From positions 291,339 to 355,338 of the forward strand of contig NZ_FZNV01000002.1 of the NCBI RefSeq assembly GCF_900188415.1: 64,000 bases of DNA, read 5' to 3'. Below, piece after piece: positions 19,542 through 27,768 of the stretch. Position numbers and translations under genes: made by a program. The notes under the pieces are model-generated. The model worked only from the letters and a program-made list of their open reading frames with translations, had not been told where the DNA came from and made no database searches. The stretch is from Maribacter sedimenticola. Its GTDB lineage: Bacteria; Bacteroidota; Bacteroidia; Flavobacteriales; Flavobacteriaceae. Each line of letters starts with the position of its first letter. The first letter of the stretch is position 1.

Positions 19542-21707
19542 TTAAATTAAAGGAAAAATGATTTTAAATGTAGTTCCTTCACCTTGTTGTGTTGTTACCA
19601 GCAATTCACCACTATGCCCCTTAGTAATAATATCATAACTCATGCTTAAGCCCAAGCCGGTACCTTGCCCGGTAGGTTTGGTGGTGAAAAAGGGTTGGAA
19701 TATTTTCTCTTTGACTTTTTCAGGAATGCCATCACCATTGTCAGAAACACTAATGGTGATATGTTCATCAGACTTTTTGCTACTGACAGTAACTATCGGC
19801 TTAAAACTAACATCCCTTTGTTTTTTCTCGTTTACCGCATAAAAAGCATTGGTGATCAAATTGAGAATTACCCGCCCCATGTCTTGTGGTACAATATTTA
19901 CTTTTCCAATGCTCTCGTCAAAATTTATAATGAGTTCTGCATTAAATGATTTATCCTTTGCCCGTAGACCATGATAGGCCAAGCGCAAATACTCATCTGC
20001 AAGGGCATTAATATCAGTTGGTTCTTTTGTGCCGCTATTGCTTCTAGAATGTTGTAACATACCTTTTACAATATTGTCCGCACGTTTGCCGTGATGGTTT
20101 ATTTTTTCAAGGTTTTGTTTGATATCCAACGAAATAGCTTTCACCTCTTCAAGATCTCCTTTATCCAATTCCTCGTTCATTTCATCAACAAGCTCATTGC
20201 TTACTTCAGAGAAATTATTGACGAAGTTTAAAGGGTTTTGAATTTCATGGGCAATGCCGGCAGTTAACTCTCCAAGGGAAGCCATTTTCTCGGATTGGAT
20301 GAGTTGAGATTGGGTGGCTTTTAATTCATCTAAGGATTGATTTAATTCTGATGTTCTTTCTTTTACTTTTAATTCTAACTTTTCATTTTGTGAAGTAATA
20401 AGTGCACTCTTTTCAGCTTCAACCCTTACAAGTTCCATTGCATTTTGCCTCATATCCTCATTTTTCTCTCTCATGCGATAAGCGACAAATGCCAACATGC
20501 CTAAAAAAAGAATGGCTTTACCGATCGTATCACTATGAACCATTATTAACCTTAGACTAAAATCATCTTTTATAGAGGATTGTCTTACTAAAAGTCCAAC
20601 AAGAGTAAGGACATAAGATAATGTTAAACAATAAAGAAGTATTCTAGCAGATAAAACTTTATTCTTAGACTTTATGGATAGGTAGATTAAGAAAAGGCCA
20701 ATACTGATTTTAAATATAAAATATAGGAAATCCCCAATATCGTTATTTAAAAAGAAGAAAAATAAAGGTATGATCAAACTTGCCAAAATAAGCCATTTAG
20801 GAACTTTTCTATAATATATTTTATAGGCGAACAAAACGCAGAATAAGTAAAAACATAATTCTAAATAAAATCCGCAATAGGCAAGTATTATCATGTAATG
20901 AGAAGGAATTGTAAAGTACAAACTATCACCACCATAGAAAGCTGTGCAAAAATTCTCTAATACCATTATAGTAGAAAAAAGAGCGATAAAGAGTAGTTCA
21001 CTTTCCTCTTTAATAAGGAAATAAAGAAGCCAGAAAAGAATGAAGAAAATCAAAGAACTCAATAAGTCAAATAAATGTCTGTAACCTATAAAACCCATGT
21101 AGTCAAAATAGTCATTGGTAACAAATCTGGTAGAGCCCAAAGGAAGCAATTTAGCAATGCCCCAATAGGTACTATAGTCAACATAATGTATGGCTAATGT
21201 ATATGTAGTGTCAGGCTCTAAAAAAATAGGAGATCGTATCTCAAAATCTTGAATATGCTCTTTAAACGAGGCTCTGTCATTCCCTTTTTCTCCAAATTGA
21301 CGGAACAACTTTCCATTTATATAAATATCCTCTGCTGCATGGTCTTCTTTGTCCAAGTAGAGTGGAAGCTTTGCGAAAGCACTATCAATGGTAAATTGCA
21401 ACCTGAACCAGCCTTCAAATTTTCCGGAACTATCTGCCATATCATTGGTTATCTGAGAGGGGTTTAATCGTTCCCAACCCCCTAAATCAATGTCAATAGA
21501 TGATGCATCTTGGCTATTTCCTGATTTAAAAATCCAACCTGCTTTATTTGTCAACCTTAAACCAAAAATTGAATCTACATCTGCTTTCGTAAAATGCACG
21601 ATTGTATCTAGTGCCAATCCATTTTTATCTACCGGGTTTTCTTGCCCACTTGCCGTAAATAGTATAAAGAAAAATAGCGTGATGAATAGGAGGGATTGTT
21701 TAATCAT
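19542..21707 (-). CDS. 7TM-DISM-type histidine kinase, copy 3
   Basis: This 721-residue sensor kinase has a signal peptide ending near TASGQ, a jelly-roll domain (EDIYINGKLFRQFG), about seven membrane helices (roughly 205-415), a coiled coil (EAEKSALITSQNEKLELK) and the same kinase core as copies 1 and 2, with phospho-His in GIAHEIQNPL. Its N-terminal half is only distantly related to those of copies 1 and 2, so it probably reads a different signal while keeping the same output. Its start overlaps the end of the decayed fragment upstream by 8 bp. Confidence 0.9.
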   Translation of the reverse strand: MIKQSLLFITLFFFILFTASGQENPVDKNGLALDTIVHFTKADVDSIFGLRLTNKAGWIFKSGNSQDASSIDIDLGGWERLNPSQITNDMADSSGKFEGWFRLQFTIDSAFAKLPLYLDKEDHAAEDIYINGKLFRQFGEKGNDRASFKEHIQDFEIRSPIFLEPDTTYTLAIHYVDYSTYWGIAKLLPLGSTRFVTNDYFDYMGFIGYRHLFDLLSSLIFFILFWLLYFLIKEESELLFIALFSTIMVLENFCTAFYGGDSLYFTIPSHYMIILAYCGFYLELCFYLFCVLFAYKIYYRKVPKWLILASLIIPLFFFFLNNDIGDFLYFIFKISIGLFLIYLSIKSKNKVLSARILLYCLTLSYVLTLVGLLVRQSSIKDDFSLRLIMVHSDTIGKAILFLGMLAFVAYRMREKNEDMRQNAMELVRVEAEKSALITSQNEKLELKVKERTSELNQSLDELKATQSQLIQSEKMASLGELTAGIAHEIQNPLNFVNNFSEVSNELVDEMNEELDKGDLEEVKAISLDIKQNLEKINHHGKRADNIVKGMLQHSRSNSGTKEPTDINALADEYLRLAYHGLRAKDKSFNAELIINFDESIGKVNIVPQDMGRVILNLITNAFYAVNEKKQRDVSFKPIVTVSSKKSDEHITISVSDNGDGIPEKVKEKIFQPFFTTKPTGQGTGLGLSMSYDIITKGHSGELLVTTQQGEGTTFKIIFPLI

Positions 21708-22047
21708 GTATTCTTAAGTTAATTATGAAAGTGGTGCCTTCACCTTCTTTCTTGGTTTCGTGGAATTCTATATCGTGTGGTTTGGGTACCATATCATAGC
21801 TCATGCTCACGCCAAAGTTGGATCTATGAATTATAGATTCTGAGGTTGAACCTTGTTCAATAATGCCAGTAAATAAATTGGTAGTAGTAGAACGAATTAA
21901 AAATGTTCCATATAAGGAAGTACCGTTAAAACAAGTGTCATAATTAAAATTAAAAACATAGGTTTTTGCGTAGACATTTAAATAACAGTGTAACCACTTA
22001 TTATAAATATCTAATGCCGTAACTTCAATATTCTTGGTCGGTTTCAT
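21700..22047 (-). pseudogene. Degenerate histidine-kinase C-terminal fragment
   Basis: The open frame is 115 residues. Its last 40 residues align with the end of the neighbouring kinases: FGVSMSYDMVPKPHD corresponds to LGLSMSYDIVTKGHD, and EGEGTTFIINLRI to the closing strand. The middle is only weakly similar (FLIRSTTTNLF versus RVILNLITNAF), and the G1 and F boxes are missing. It looks like an eroded, shortened fourth kinase copy, and it may still be translated as the first gene of the operon because its stop overlaps the next ATG. It could alternatively be a diverged small ATP-binding protein, but loss of the nucleotide-binding boxes argues against activity. Confidence 0.65.
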
Positions 22048-22463
22048 TACTTGGTCGATACTATATAACTACGGCTATTTAGAAAAATGAAGTATATAAT
22101 ACTATCAATGGAGTTTTAGGCCATTTCTAAATATTTAAAACAAAACCGTATTCTAATTGATCAATTTAATGACCAATCATAATTTGATTTTCAAAATAAA
22201 ATTTGGGGAGACTTTGTAGTTGTTTAAATTAAGGAAATTAGCTTTAACTTGTATTAAATCCAGAATAGAATTTACTTAAAGGCTTAACATCCTGATTTTT
22301 AATTGAATATTGCCGAATGAATAGGGTTATAGCTGATTTTTTTTAAATACCGCTATAATTTTTTGAGTGAGTAAAGCCATTTGGAATTACTTTTTGGGCA
22401 GTAAACAATCTTTAAAACCTTGAAATTTTTATATCTACCTATAAATTCGATATCAAAATAAGA
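22048..22463. other. Intergenic region upstream of kinase operon
   Basis: This 416-bp AT-rich region must contain the promoter of the minus-strand kinase operon and the 3' end of the peptidase E-like transcript. A modest inverted repeat (TTATAGC at 22327-22333, GCTATAA at 22352-22358) is followed on the plus strand by six T residues. I see no clear promoter consensus and no convincing open frame. Confidence 0.45.
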
Positions 22464-23156
22464 TTAGCTGATTATGGAATTTGGTAAGCAATTTTCCACG
22501 ATTTCACCATTTTTACTGTAAACATGGTAAGAGTGGTTATCTGCATCTAATGATATGGACGTATGAACTTCGCCATCAATAAAATGAATTGCAGAGCGGT
22601 CATCACAAGCGTAGCCTTCTGAAAGTTTTCCGGATAGAATGTTTTCATGATAGAGTGGACGTCTATATTTTTCTGAGTTGTAATGCGGACAGTGACTTTT
22701 ATCAATGAATGACATCCCTTTTACAATACTCAATTCCTTAGGTCTGGAATCCGTAGTGCCACCATTGAACCAGCAAAGGGAACCAGCACTCCCGCCACCC
22801 ATTACTACGCCGTTGTCATAGGCATTTTTAAGTGCAGTATCTATACCTTGGGCTTTCCAAATGGCAAGCATATTTAGGGTGTTGCCGCCGCCCACAACAA
22901 TGGCATCCATATTAGAGATAATTTCCTCGAAACTTTCTTTTTGGTCATAGGAATTGATCCAAACGCTCATGATATGTGGTACTACATTGATTAGGGAACA
23001 GACTTCATGAAAAGAATTTATATAATCCCGGTCTTCACCACTAGCTGTTGGTATAAAGCAGAGGTTGGGTCTATCCTTACCGGTTGCCTCTGCCATGTAT
23101 CTTAAAAAGGGCACGGTATGTCGCCCGCTACCATAAACCAATACCTGTTTCTTCAT
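22464..23156 (-). CDS. Peptidase E-like serine hydrolase (S51 family)
   Basis: This 230-residue cytoplasmic protein has a class I glutamine-amidotransferase-like fold. A nucleophile-elbow motif GGGSAGSL holds the presumed catalytic Ser, preceded by the family's VVGGGNTLNML segment and followed by SHCPHYN with the probable catalytic His. S51 peptidases cleave N-terminal aspartyl dipeptides (PepE) or cyanophycin. The length fits PepE better than cyanophycinase. The gene lies 53 bp downstream of the DEAD-box helicase on the same strand. Confidence 0.85.
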   Translation of the reverse strand: MKKQVLVYGSGRHTVPFLRYMAEATGKDRPNLCFIPTASGEDRDYINSFHEVCSLINVVPHIMSVWINSYDQKESFEEIISNMDAIVVGGGNTLNMLAIWKAQGIDTALKNAYDNGVVMGGGSAGSLCWFNGGTTDSRPKELSIVKGMSFIDKSHCPHYNSEKYRRPLYHENILSGKLSEGYACDDRSAIHFIDGEVHTSISLDADNHSYHVYSKNGEIVENCLPNSIIS

Positions 23157-23209
23157 GCCTTGTCAAAATAAAGGTTAAAGATACAGGATACATCGTATTT
23201 TATAAAATG

Positions 23210-24514
23210 CTATTCAGAACTGCTATTAAAATTTCTAGGTTTTGGTTTATTGGTATTTCTGTTGTTCTTACCTCTAAAATTTGAATTCCCGGATTTTTTT
23301 TTATGGTTGTTCTGACCCCTGGAACGGTTGTTGGATCTTGGCTGTCTTTGTGGCCTATCCTCTTTTTCCTCTGGAGAATCATCCATAAAAGGATGCGGAC
23401 CTAAACGGGGAACTTCTTGTTTGATCAATTTTTCAATATCCCTTAAATAAGGTCTTTCATCTTTATCACAAAAAGAAAGGGCAGTACCGCTTGCATTGGC
23501 ACGACCTGTTCTACCAATACGGTGTACGTAGGTTTCAGAAACATTGGGTAGGTCATAGTTAATGACCAAGGACAACTCCTCAACATCTATACCCCTTGCT
23601 GCAATATCAGTAGCTACCAATACTTTTAGCTTGCCATCCTTGAAGTCGCCCAAAGCTTTTTGCCTTGCTGTTTGGGACTTGTTGCCATGAATTGCGGCAG
23701 AACGAATATCTGCTTGGGCCAATTTTTTGACAATTTTGTTCGCGCCATGTTTTGTGCGCGAAAATACAAGTACCGAATCTTGTGGTTGTTGTTCCAATAA
23801 ATGCACCAATAGTTTAGGTTTGTTGGCTTTTTGCACAAAATATACGCCCTGCTCAACTTTTTCTGCGGTAGCCTGTTCAGGTTTAATCGTCACCCGTTCA
23901 AAATCGCCCAACATTTTACGGGATAGCTCCACAATATCTTTTGGCATAGTGGCTGAAAAAAATAGGGATTGCCTTTTTGGAGGCAGTTTGGCTATAATTT
24001 TTTTAATATCGTGAATAAAGCCCATATCTAACATCTGGTCGGCTTCGTCCAGAACAACATGCTCTAAATCCCTAAAGGAGATTAAACCTTGGTTCATTAG
24101 ATCTAACAAACGCCCAGGTGTGGCAATCAATATATCAACTCCGCCCCTTAAGGCGTTAACTTGTTTACCTTGTTTTACTCCACCGAAAATAACGGTATTC
24201 CTTAGTCCGGTGTGTTTGCCATAAGCGGTAAAACTTTCACCTATTTGAATGGCAAGTTCACGTGTGGGGGTCACTACCAAAGCTTTTACCTTTCTTTTGG
24301 ATTGGCTAAGACTAATTCCTTCATAAAGATGATGAAGAATTGGAATGCCAAAAGCAGCCGTTTTTCCTGTACCGGTCTGTGCAACCCCTAAAAGGTCCTT
24401 GCCCTTTAGTAATATAGGAATAGATTGTTCTTGAATTGGTGTTGGGTGGGTATATCCTTCAGCTTCCAAGGCTTTAAGGATGGGTTCGGCTAAGCCGAGT
24501 TCTTTAAATGTCAT
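23210..24514 (-). CDS. DEAD-box ATP-dependent RNA helicase
   Basis: This is a protein of about 434 residues with all helicase motifs: Q motif (HPTPIQEQSIP), Walker A AQTGTGKT, PTRELAIQ, TPGRLLD, DEAD, SAT, VFSRTKHGANK, ATDIAARGIDV and HRIGRTGR. The C-terminal tail (from about 385) is rich in Arg, Asn, Gly and Lys and likely binds RNA non-specifically, as in RhlE-type helicases involved in cold growth, ribosome assembly or RNA decay. I start it at the ATG before TFKELGLAEP because the 9 upstream codons do not match the family. It is probably cytoplasmic and housekeeping. Confidence 0.95.
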   Translation of the reverse strand: MTFKELGLAEPILKALEAEGYTHPTPIQEQSIPILLKGKDLLGVAQTGTGKTAAFGIPILHHLYEGISLSQSKRKVKALVVTPTRELAIQIGESFTAYGKHTGLRNTVIFGGVKQGKQVNALRGGVDILIATPGRLLDLMNQGLISFRDLEHVVLDEADQMLDMGFIHDIKKIIAKLPPKRQSLFFSATMPKDIVELSRKMLGDFERVTIKPEQATAEKVEQGVYFVQKANKPKLLVHLLEQQPQDSVLVFSRTKHGANKIVKKLAQADIRSAAIHGNKSQTARQKALGDFKDGKLKVLVATDIAARGIDVEELSLVINYDLPNVSETYVHRIGRTGRANASGTALSFCDKDERPYLRDIEKLIKQEVPRLGPHPFMDDSPEEKEDRPQRQPRSNNRSRGQNNHKKKSGNSNFRGKNNRNTNKPKPRNFNSSSE

Positions 24515-24572
24515 AATTTTTAATAAGCCGCAAAGGTACACTTAAATGTGGAAGGAAATGTAAAGTGAGGTT

Positions 24573-24650
24573 AAAGTACAAAGTACGAAGTATTAAGTAT
24601 TAAGTAAGAAGTAAGAAGTAAGAAGTACAAAGTAGTTGAAAGTAAGAATA
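24573..24650. repeat. Low-complexity AAGTA/AGAAGTA tract
   Basis: The plus strand shows repeated short units such as AAGTACAAAGTACGAAGTA and TAAGAAGTAAGAAGTAAG. The related string ATTAAGTACAAAGT recurs at about 25261. It is typical of polymerase slippage or a decayed intergenic repeat and has no coding content. Confidence 0.7.
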
Positions 24651-24651
24651 T

Positions 24652-24720
24652 AGAAAATAGAATAAAGAGAATAGACTTTTTTGATTAGTACCTAATCAAG
24701 TGTATTTAGCAAAGCTAAAT
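24652..24720 (+). repeat. Two-hairpin intergenic repeat, copy A
   Basis: This 69-bp element recurs at 25282-25350 with five mismatches. It contains two back-to-back hairpins: TTGATTAG/CTAATCAA (8-bp stem, loop TAC, 24681-24699) and ATTTAGC/GCTAAAT (7-bp stem, loop AAA, 24704-24720). Both stems are perfect in each copy. Confidence 0.8.
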
Positions 24721-24807
24721 TTTATAACAACCAACATCTATTTTCTCTTCTCTATATTCTATCTTCTTTTTATGTACTTGAGTTTGTACTTGAATTTCAC
24801 CTGTACA

Positions 24808-24864
24808 TCGATTAACGACATTAAATATCGGTAACCTGAAAGCAGGGCTGATGTCGTTTATCGA
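24808..24864 (+). promoter_or_regulatory. 14-bp inverted repeat upstream of small secreted-protein gene
   Basis: TCGATTAACGACAT (24808-24821) pairs with ATGTCGTTTATCGA (24851-24864) with one mismatch across a 29-nt spacer. It lies about 120 bp before the ATG of the secreted-protein gene and could be an operator or a long RNA hairpin. No T-tract follows, so it is not a terminator. Confidence 0.45.
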
Positions 24865-24982
24865 CAAGATTTTACACTTAGTCCGAATCTATGTCAAGTA
24901 ACGAGAATTTGGTGTTTTTCAGCGATTCACCACCTAGTAAAACAAGGTCTTGGGCGTTCTATTAGTGTAACAAACGCAAGTC

Positions 24983-25219
24983 ATGAAAACAATAGTAACA
25001 ATCATCTTCATCATCTTTTTTTGCTTCACTGCCCAAGCTCAAAATTCCACAAAGGAAGTTAAGGTAGCTACTATAGAAATGAGCATTGTAGAGGACATCA
25101 CAATCACAGAAACTGCTAACAATAAAATGGAGGTTGCGCGTTTGTACAAGTATAAAAATTCAAAAATTAAAAAAGCGTTGAATTTCATCACTAAGGCCAA
25201 CAAACCAAAAATGGCATAA
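24983..25219 (+). CDS. Small secreted protein, 78 residues
   Basis: A clear signal peptide (MKTIVTIIFIIFFCFTAQAQ) leaves a mature peptide of about 58 residues with acidic strands (KVATIEMSIVEDITITET) followed by a basic tail (KYKNSKIKKALNFITKANKPK). I recall similar small exported proteins in other Flavobacteriaceae, but no function is known to me. It is flanked on both sides by copies of the two-hairpin repeat and preceded by a 14-bp inverted repeat. The signal peptide and codon pattern make it a real gene. Confidence 0.75.
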   Translation: MKTIVTIIFIIFFCFTAQAQNSTKEVKVATIEMSIVEDITITETANNKMEVARLYKYKNSKIKKALNFITKANKPKMA

Positions 25220-25281
25220 TTTCAATGTTCAGTTTTCAGTTGCCAGTTACAGTTTACAGTATTAAGTACAAAGTGGAAAGG

Positions 25282-25350
25282 AGAAAATAGAACAAAGAGA
25301 CTAGACTTTTTTGATTAGTACCTAATCAAGTGTATTTAGCTTCGCTAAAT
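25282..25350 (+). repeat. Two-hairpin intergenic repeat, copy B
   Basis: This is the second copy of the element at 24652-24720. The first hairpin is identical (25311-25329). The second keeps its 7-bp stem (25334-25340 with 25344-25350), but the loop is TTC instead of AAA. The upstream sequence contains CAGTTTTCAGTTGCCAGTTA-type repeats (about 25228-25258). Confidence 0.8.
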
Positions 25351-25411
25351 TTATTTTTTCCAACAACCAACAACCAACAACTCATTTTGAACTTGAATCT
25401 TGCACTTGAAC

Positions 25412-26962
25412 TTACAACCCTGCCATGGCAGCTTCGGCACATCTTTCACCATCCATAGCTGCTGAAACAATACCACCTGCATATCCACCGCCTTCTCCAC
25501 AAGGAAATAAACCCTTAATGTCCGGATGTTCCAGTTGCTCGTTCCTTGGGATTGTTACTGGGGAAGAAGTTCGTGATTCAACCCCAACTATATTAGCTTC
25601 ATGCGTGTAATAGCCATGCATTTTTTCTCCAAAGGCTTTAAAGCCCTGTCGTAATCTACTACCTATTAATTTGGGCAATAGTGAATGTAATGGTGCAGAT
25701 TTCAATCCGGGTTGGTAAGAGGTAGGATTCAAATCTTCGGACAAATTTCCGTTTACGAAATCAGTTAAACGCTGTGCCGGTGCGGTCTGCGTTCTTCCGC
25801 CAGAAGTGTATGCCAACCGCTCCAAATCCTTTTGATATTCCAAACCTTTTAATGCGCCAAATTTTTCATATTTGGGAATATCCGTGTCAACGTTAATTTC
25901 TACTACAATTCCTGAATTTGCATAAAGGTTATTTCTTTTTGATGGGGACATACCATTGACCACAACTTCGCCTGGTGATGTAGCGGCGGGAACAATAAAG
26001 CCACCCGGACACATACAAAAGGAGTAAACGCCTCTGTCCTTAACCTGCTCTACCAGACTATATGACGCTGCGGGCAACAATTCATGTCGTTCACCGGAAC
26101 AATGGTATTGAATGCTGTCAATAATATGTTGCGGGTGCTCTACACGCACACCCATGGCAAAAGATTTTGCTTTTAGGGCAATGTCTTTTTTATGCAATAA
26201 AGTAAAAATGTCTCGAGCGGAATGTCCGGTAGCAAGAATTACCCGTTTAACGGGCATTTCATCTTCTTCGTTAAGAATAATGGCTTTTAAGGTGTTGTTT
26301 TCAATGATAAAATCCGTCACCTTGGTATTAAAGTGGATTTCGCCACCACGATCAATGATCACCTCTCTAATATGCTGTACAATTTTGGGCAATTTGTTCG
26401 TGCCGATGTGAGGATGGGCATCTACAAGAATTTGGTCTGTAGCGCCATGGTATACAAGGCTTTCAAAGATGCGACGAACATCTCCCCGTTTTAAACTACG
26501 GGTATACAATTTACCGTCAGAATAAGTTCCTGCGCCTCCTTCACCAAAACAATAATTACTTTCCGGATTTACCTGATGGTCTTGGTTAATGGCTTTTAAA
26601 TCTCGCCTACGATCTTTAACATTATTTCCCCGTTCCAGTACAATGGGTTTGTACCCCATTTCCAAGCAGCGCAGTGCGGCCCACATTCCTGCAGGACCAA
26701 AGCCTATAATATGTATTGGTTTGGCTTTGGAAACATCTTTATAGTCAAAATTTATGGCATCTTTAGGAGCCGGTTCGTTGATATATACGGCCAATTTATA
26801 GTTGAAAACAATTTTTGGTTTACGGGCATCTATAGATTTTCTAAGCACCTTGATCTTAAAGGAACCTTCTTCCAGACCTAAATAGTTGGCGGTACGCAAT
26901 TCTAGACCGTTAGGTGTAGCTTCTTCTTTTAATGATAACCGCAATTGTACATTTCTGACCAT
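25412..26962 (-). CDS. FAD-dependent oxidoreductase (COG2509-type)
   Basis: This 516-residue soluble flavoprotein has an N-terminal domain of about 90 residues (RNVQLRLSLKEEA) ahead of the dinucleotide-binding motif IIGFGPAGMWAALRCLE with VLERG. A second nucleotide segment reads VILATGHSARDIF, and the C-terminal FAD motif is LFPCGEGGGYAGGIVSAAMDG. The family (COG2509, 'uncharacterised FAD-dependent dehydrogenase') is widespread in bacteria with no fixed substrate. Length and motifs are normal. It appears monocistronic, with a 225-bp gap upstream. Confidence 0.9.
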   Translation of the reverse strand: MVRNVQLRLSLKEEATPNGLELRTANYLGLEEGSFKIKVLRKSIDARKPKIVFNYKLAVYINEPAPKDAINFDYKDVSKAKPIHIIGFGPAGMWAALRCLEMGYKPIVLERGNNVKDRRRDLKAINQDHQVNPESNYCFGEGGAGTYSDGKLYTRSLKRGDVRRIFESLVYHGATDQILVDAHPHIGTNKLPKIVQHIREVIIDRGGEIHFNTKVTDFIIENNTLKAIILNEEDEMPVKRVILATGHSARDIFTLLHKKDIALKAKSFAMGVRVEHPQHIIDSIQYHCSGERHELLPAASYSLVEQVKDRGVYSFCMCPGGFIVPAATSPGEVVVNGMSPSKRNNLYANSGIVVEINVDTDIPKYEKFGALKGLEYQKDLERLAYTSGGRTQTAPAQRLTDFVNGNLSEDLNPTSYQPGLKSAPLHSLLPKLIGSRLRQGFKAFGEKMHGYYTHEANIVGVESRTSSPVTIPRNEQLEHPDIKGLFPCGEGGGYAGGIVSAAMDGERCAEAAMAGL

Positions 26963-27105
26963 GCCGCAAAATTAAATGAAATAAAGTGATCCTATTTCAA
27001 TAACATATAAATCCTTTTCAGGAAATTACTGCGTATCCACAATTTAAACTGTGGTTACAGATTCAAAATGTGTACTAAGCAAATGGCTATAAAAATAATA
27101 AGAGA

Positions 27106-27159
27106 ACAGCAGGTACTTGATCTTTTAAATGCTAAATGATATAACCATGCACCTGCTGT
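27106..27159. promoter_or_regulatory. Long-loop inverted repeat
   Basis: ACAGCAGGT (27106-27114) and ACCTGCTGT (27151-27159) form a perfect 9-bp stem around a 36-nt AT-rich loop. Six T residues follow on the plus strand, and a looser T-rich run follows on the minus strand. Both flanking genes are on the minus strand, so it may terminate the 157-residue gene upstream, though the loop is unusually long. Confidence 0.45.
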
Positions 27160-27187
27160 TTTTTGTTTAATGATAAATTACTTGGTT

Positions 27188-27661
27188 TTAGGCCAACAAG
27201 GTCTTGATTCTATTGTTCCATTTTTGAATAGATTGAAATTCACCACTTAATTGAAAATGCGTTTCAGCATTGTAAAATTCCAGCACCTTGTTGCTCTCAT
27301 TTACATCTATTGGAAAAAATATTAGGTTTAACCGTTCCGTTATCTTTTCCTTCTTATGATTGTTACGGCCAATATTTGCAATTTCACATGTTAGGATATT
27401 GCTTAAATCAATGTATTGTTCTTGAATTATTTCGTTTGTAATTGAAGTAAAAAACACAAACTTGTTCTTTTGATCAATACCTATGGCATAATGGCCAAAT
27501 AGCTCATATTCTTCTACAATTGCATTATGCTTCTTTGCAACATTTTGTAAGGTTGTATATAATTTTCTTTCCTTTATTTTTCTATTTCTATTGGTTAGAA
27601 TAAAAGGTATTGCACAGAGTGCAACAGATGTAATGCCAATTACGGCAACTCCTATTTCCAT
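27188..27661 (-). CDS. Hypothetical membrane-anchored protein, 157 residues
   Basis: One N-terminal membrane helix (VAVIGITSVALCAIPFIL) is followed by a basic stop-transfer (TNRNRKIKERK) and a cytoplasmic domain of about 130 residues with alternating strands (FVFFTSI, LNLIFFPID, VLEFYNAE) that could form a PH-like beta barrel. I know of no characterised family. It lies between the FAD oxidoreductase and the small secreted-protein gene, all on the minus strand but with gaps over 100 bp, so it is probably transcribed alone. Confidence 0.65.
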   Translation of the reverse strand: MEIGVAVIGITSVALCAIPFILTNRNRKIKERKLYTTLQNVAKKHNAIVEEYELFGHYAIGIDQKNKFVFFTSITNEIIQEQYIDLSNILTCEIANIGRNNHKKEKITERLNLIFFPIDVNESNKVLEFYNAETHFQLSGEFQSIQKWNNRIKTLLA

Positions 27662-27768
27662 ATTGGTAATTTTTAAAATTGATAAGACTGCTATGTATAT
27701 AAAGCAATTGATTTGCTTTATATTAAGGATATAGCCAACATAATCGTATATGTGGCAGGGGAACGGAC

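Larger units (their letters stand above)
24542..24982. other. Repeat-rich intergenic region
   Basis: This 441-bp gap holds simple AGTA-type direct repeats (about 24573-24650), one copy of a two-hairpin repeat (24652-24720), AT-rich filler, and a 14-bp inverted repeat (24808-24864) upstream of the small secreted-protein gene. No long open frame is seen. Confidence 0.7.

Noticed and set aside
23200..23382. Small minus-strand frame overlapping the helicase C-terminus.
   Set aside because: It is a different frame of the Arg/Asn-rich helicase tail, a low-complexity shadow.
24573..24650. Tandem AGAAGTA-like units as a CRISPR array.
   Set aside because: Units are under 10 bp with no unique spacers; this is a low-complexity tract.
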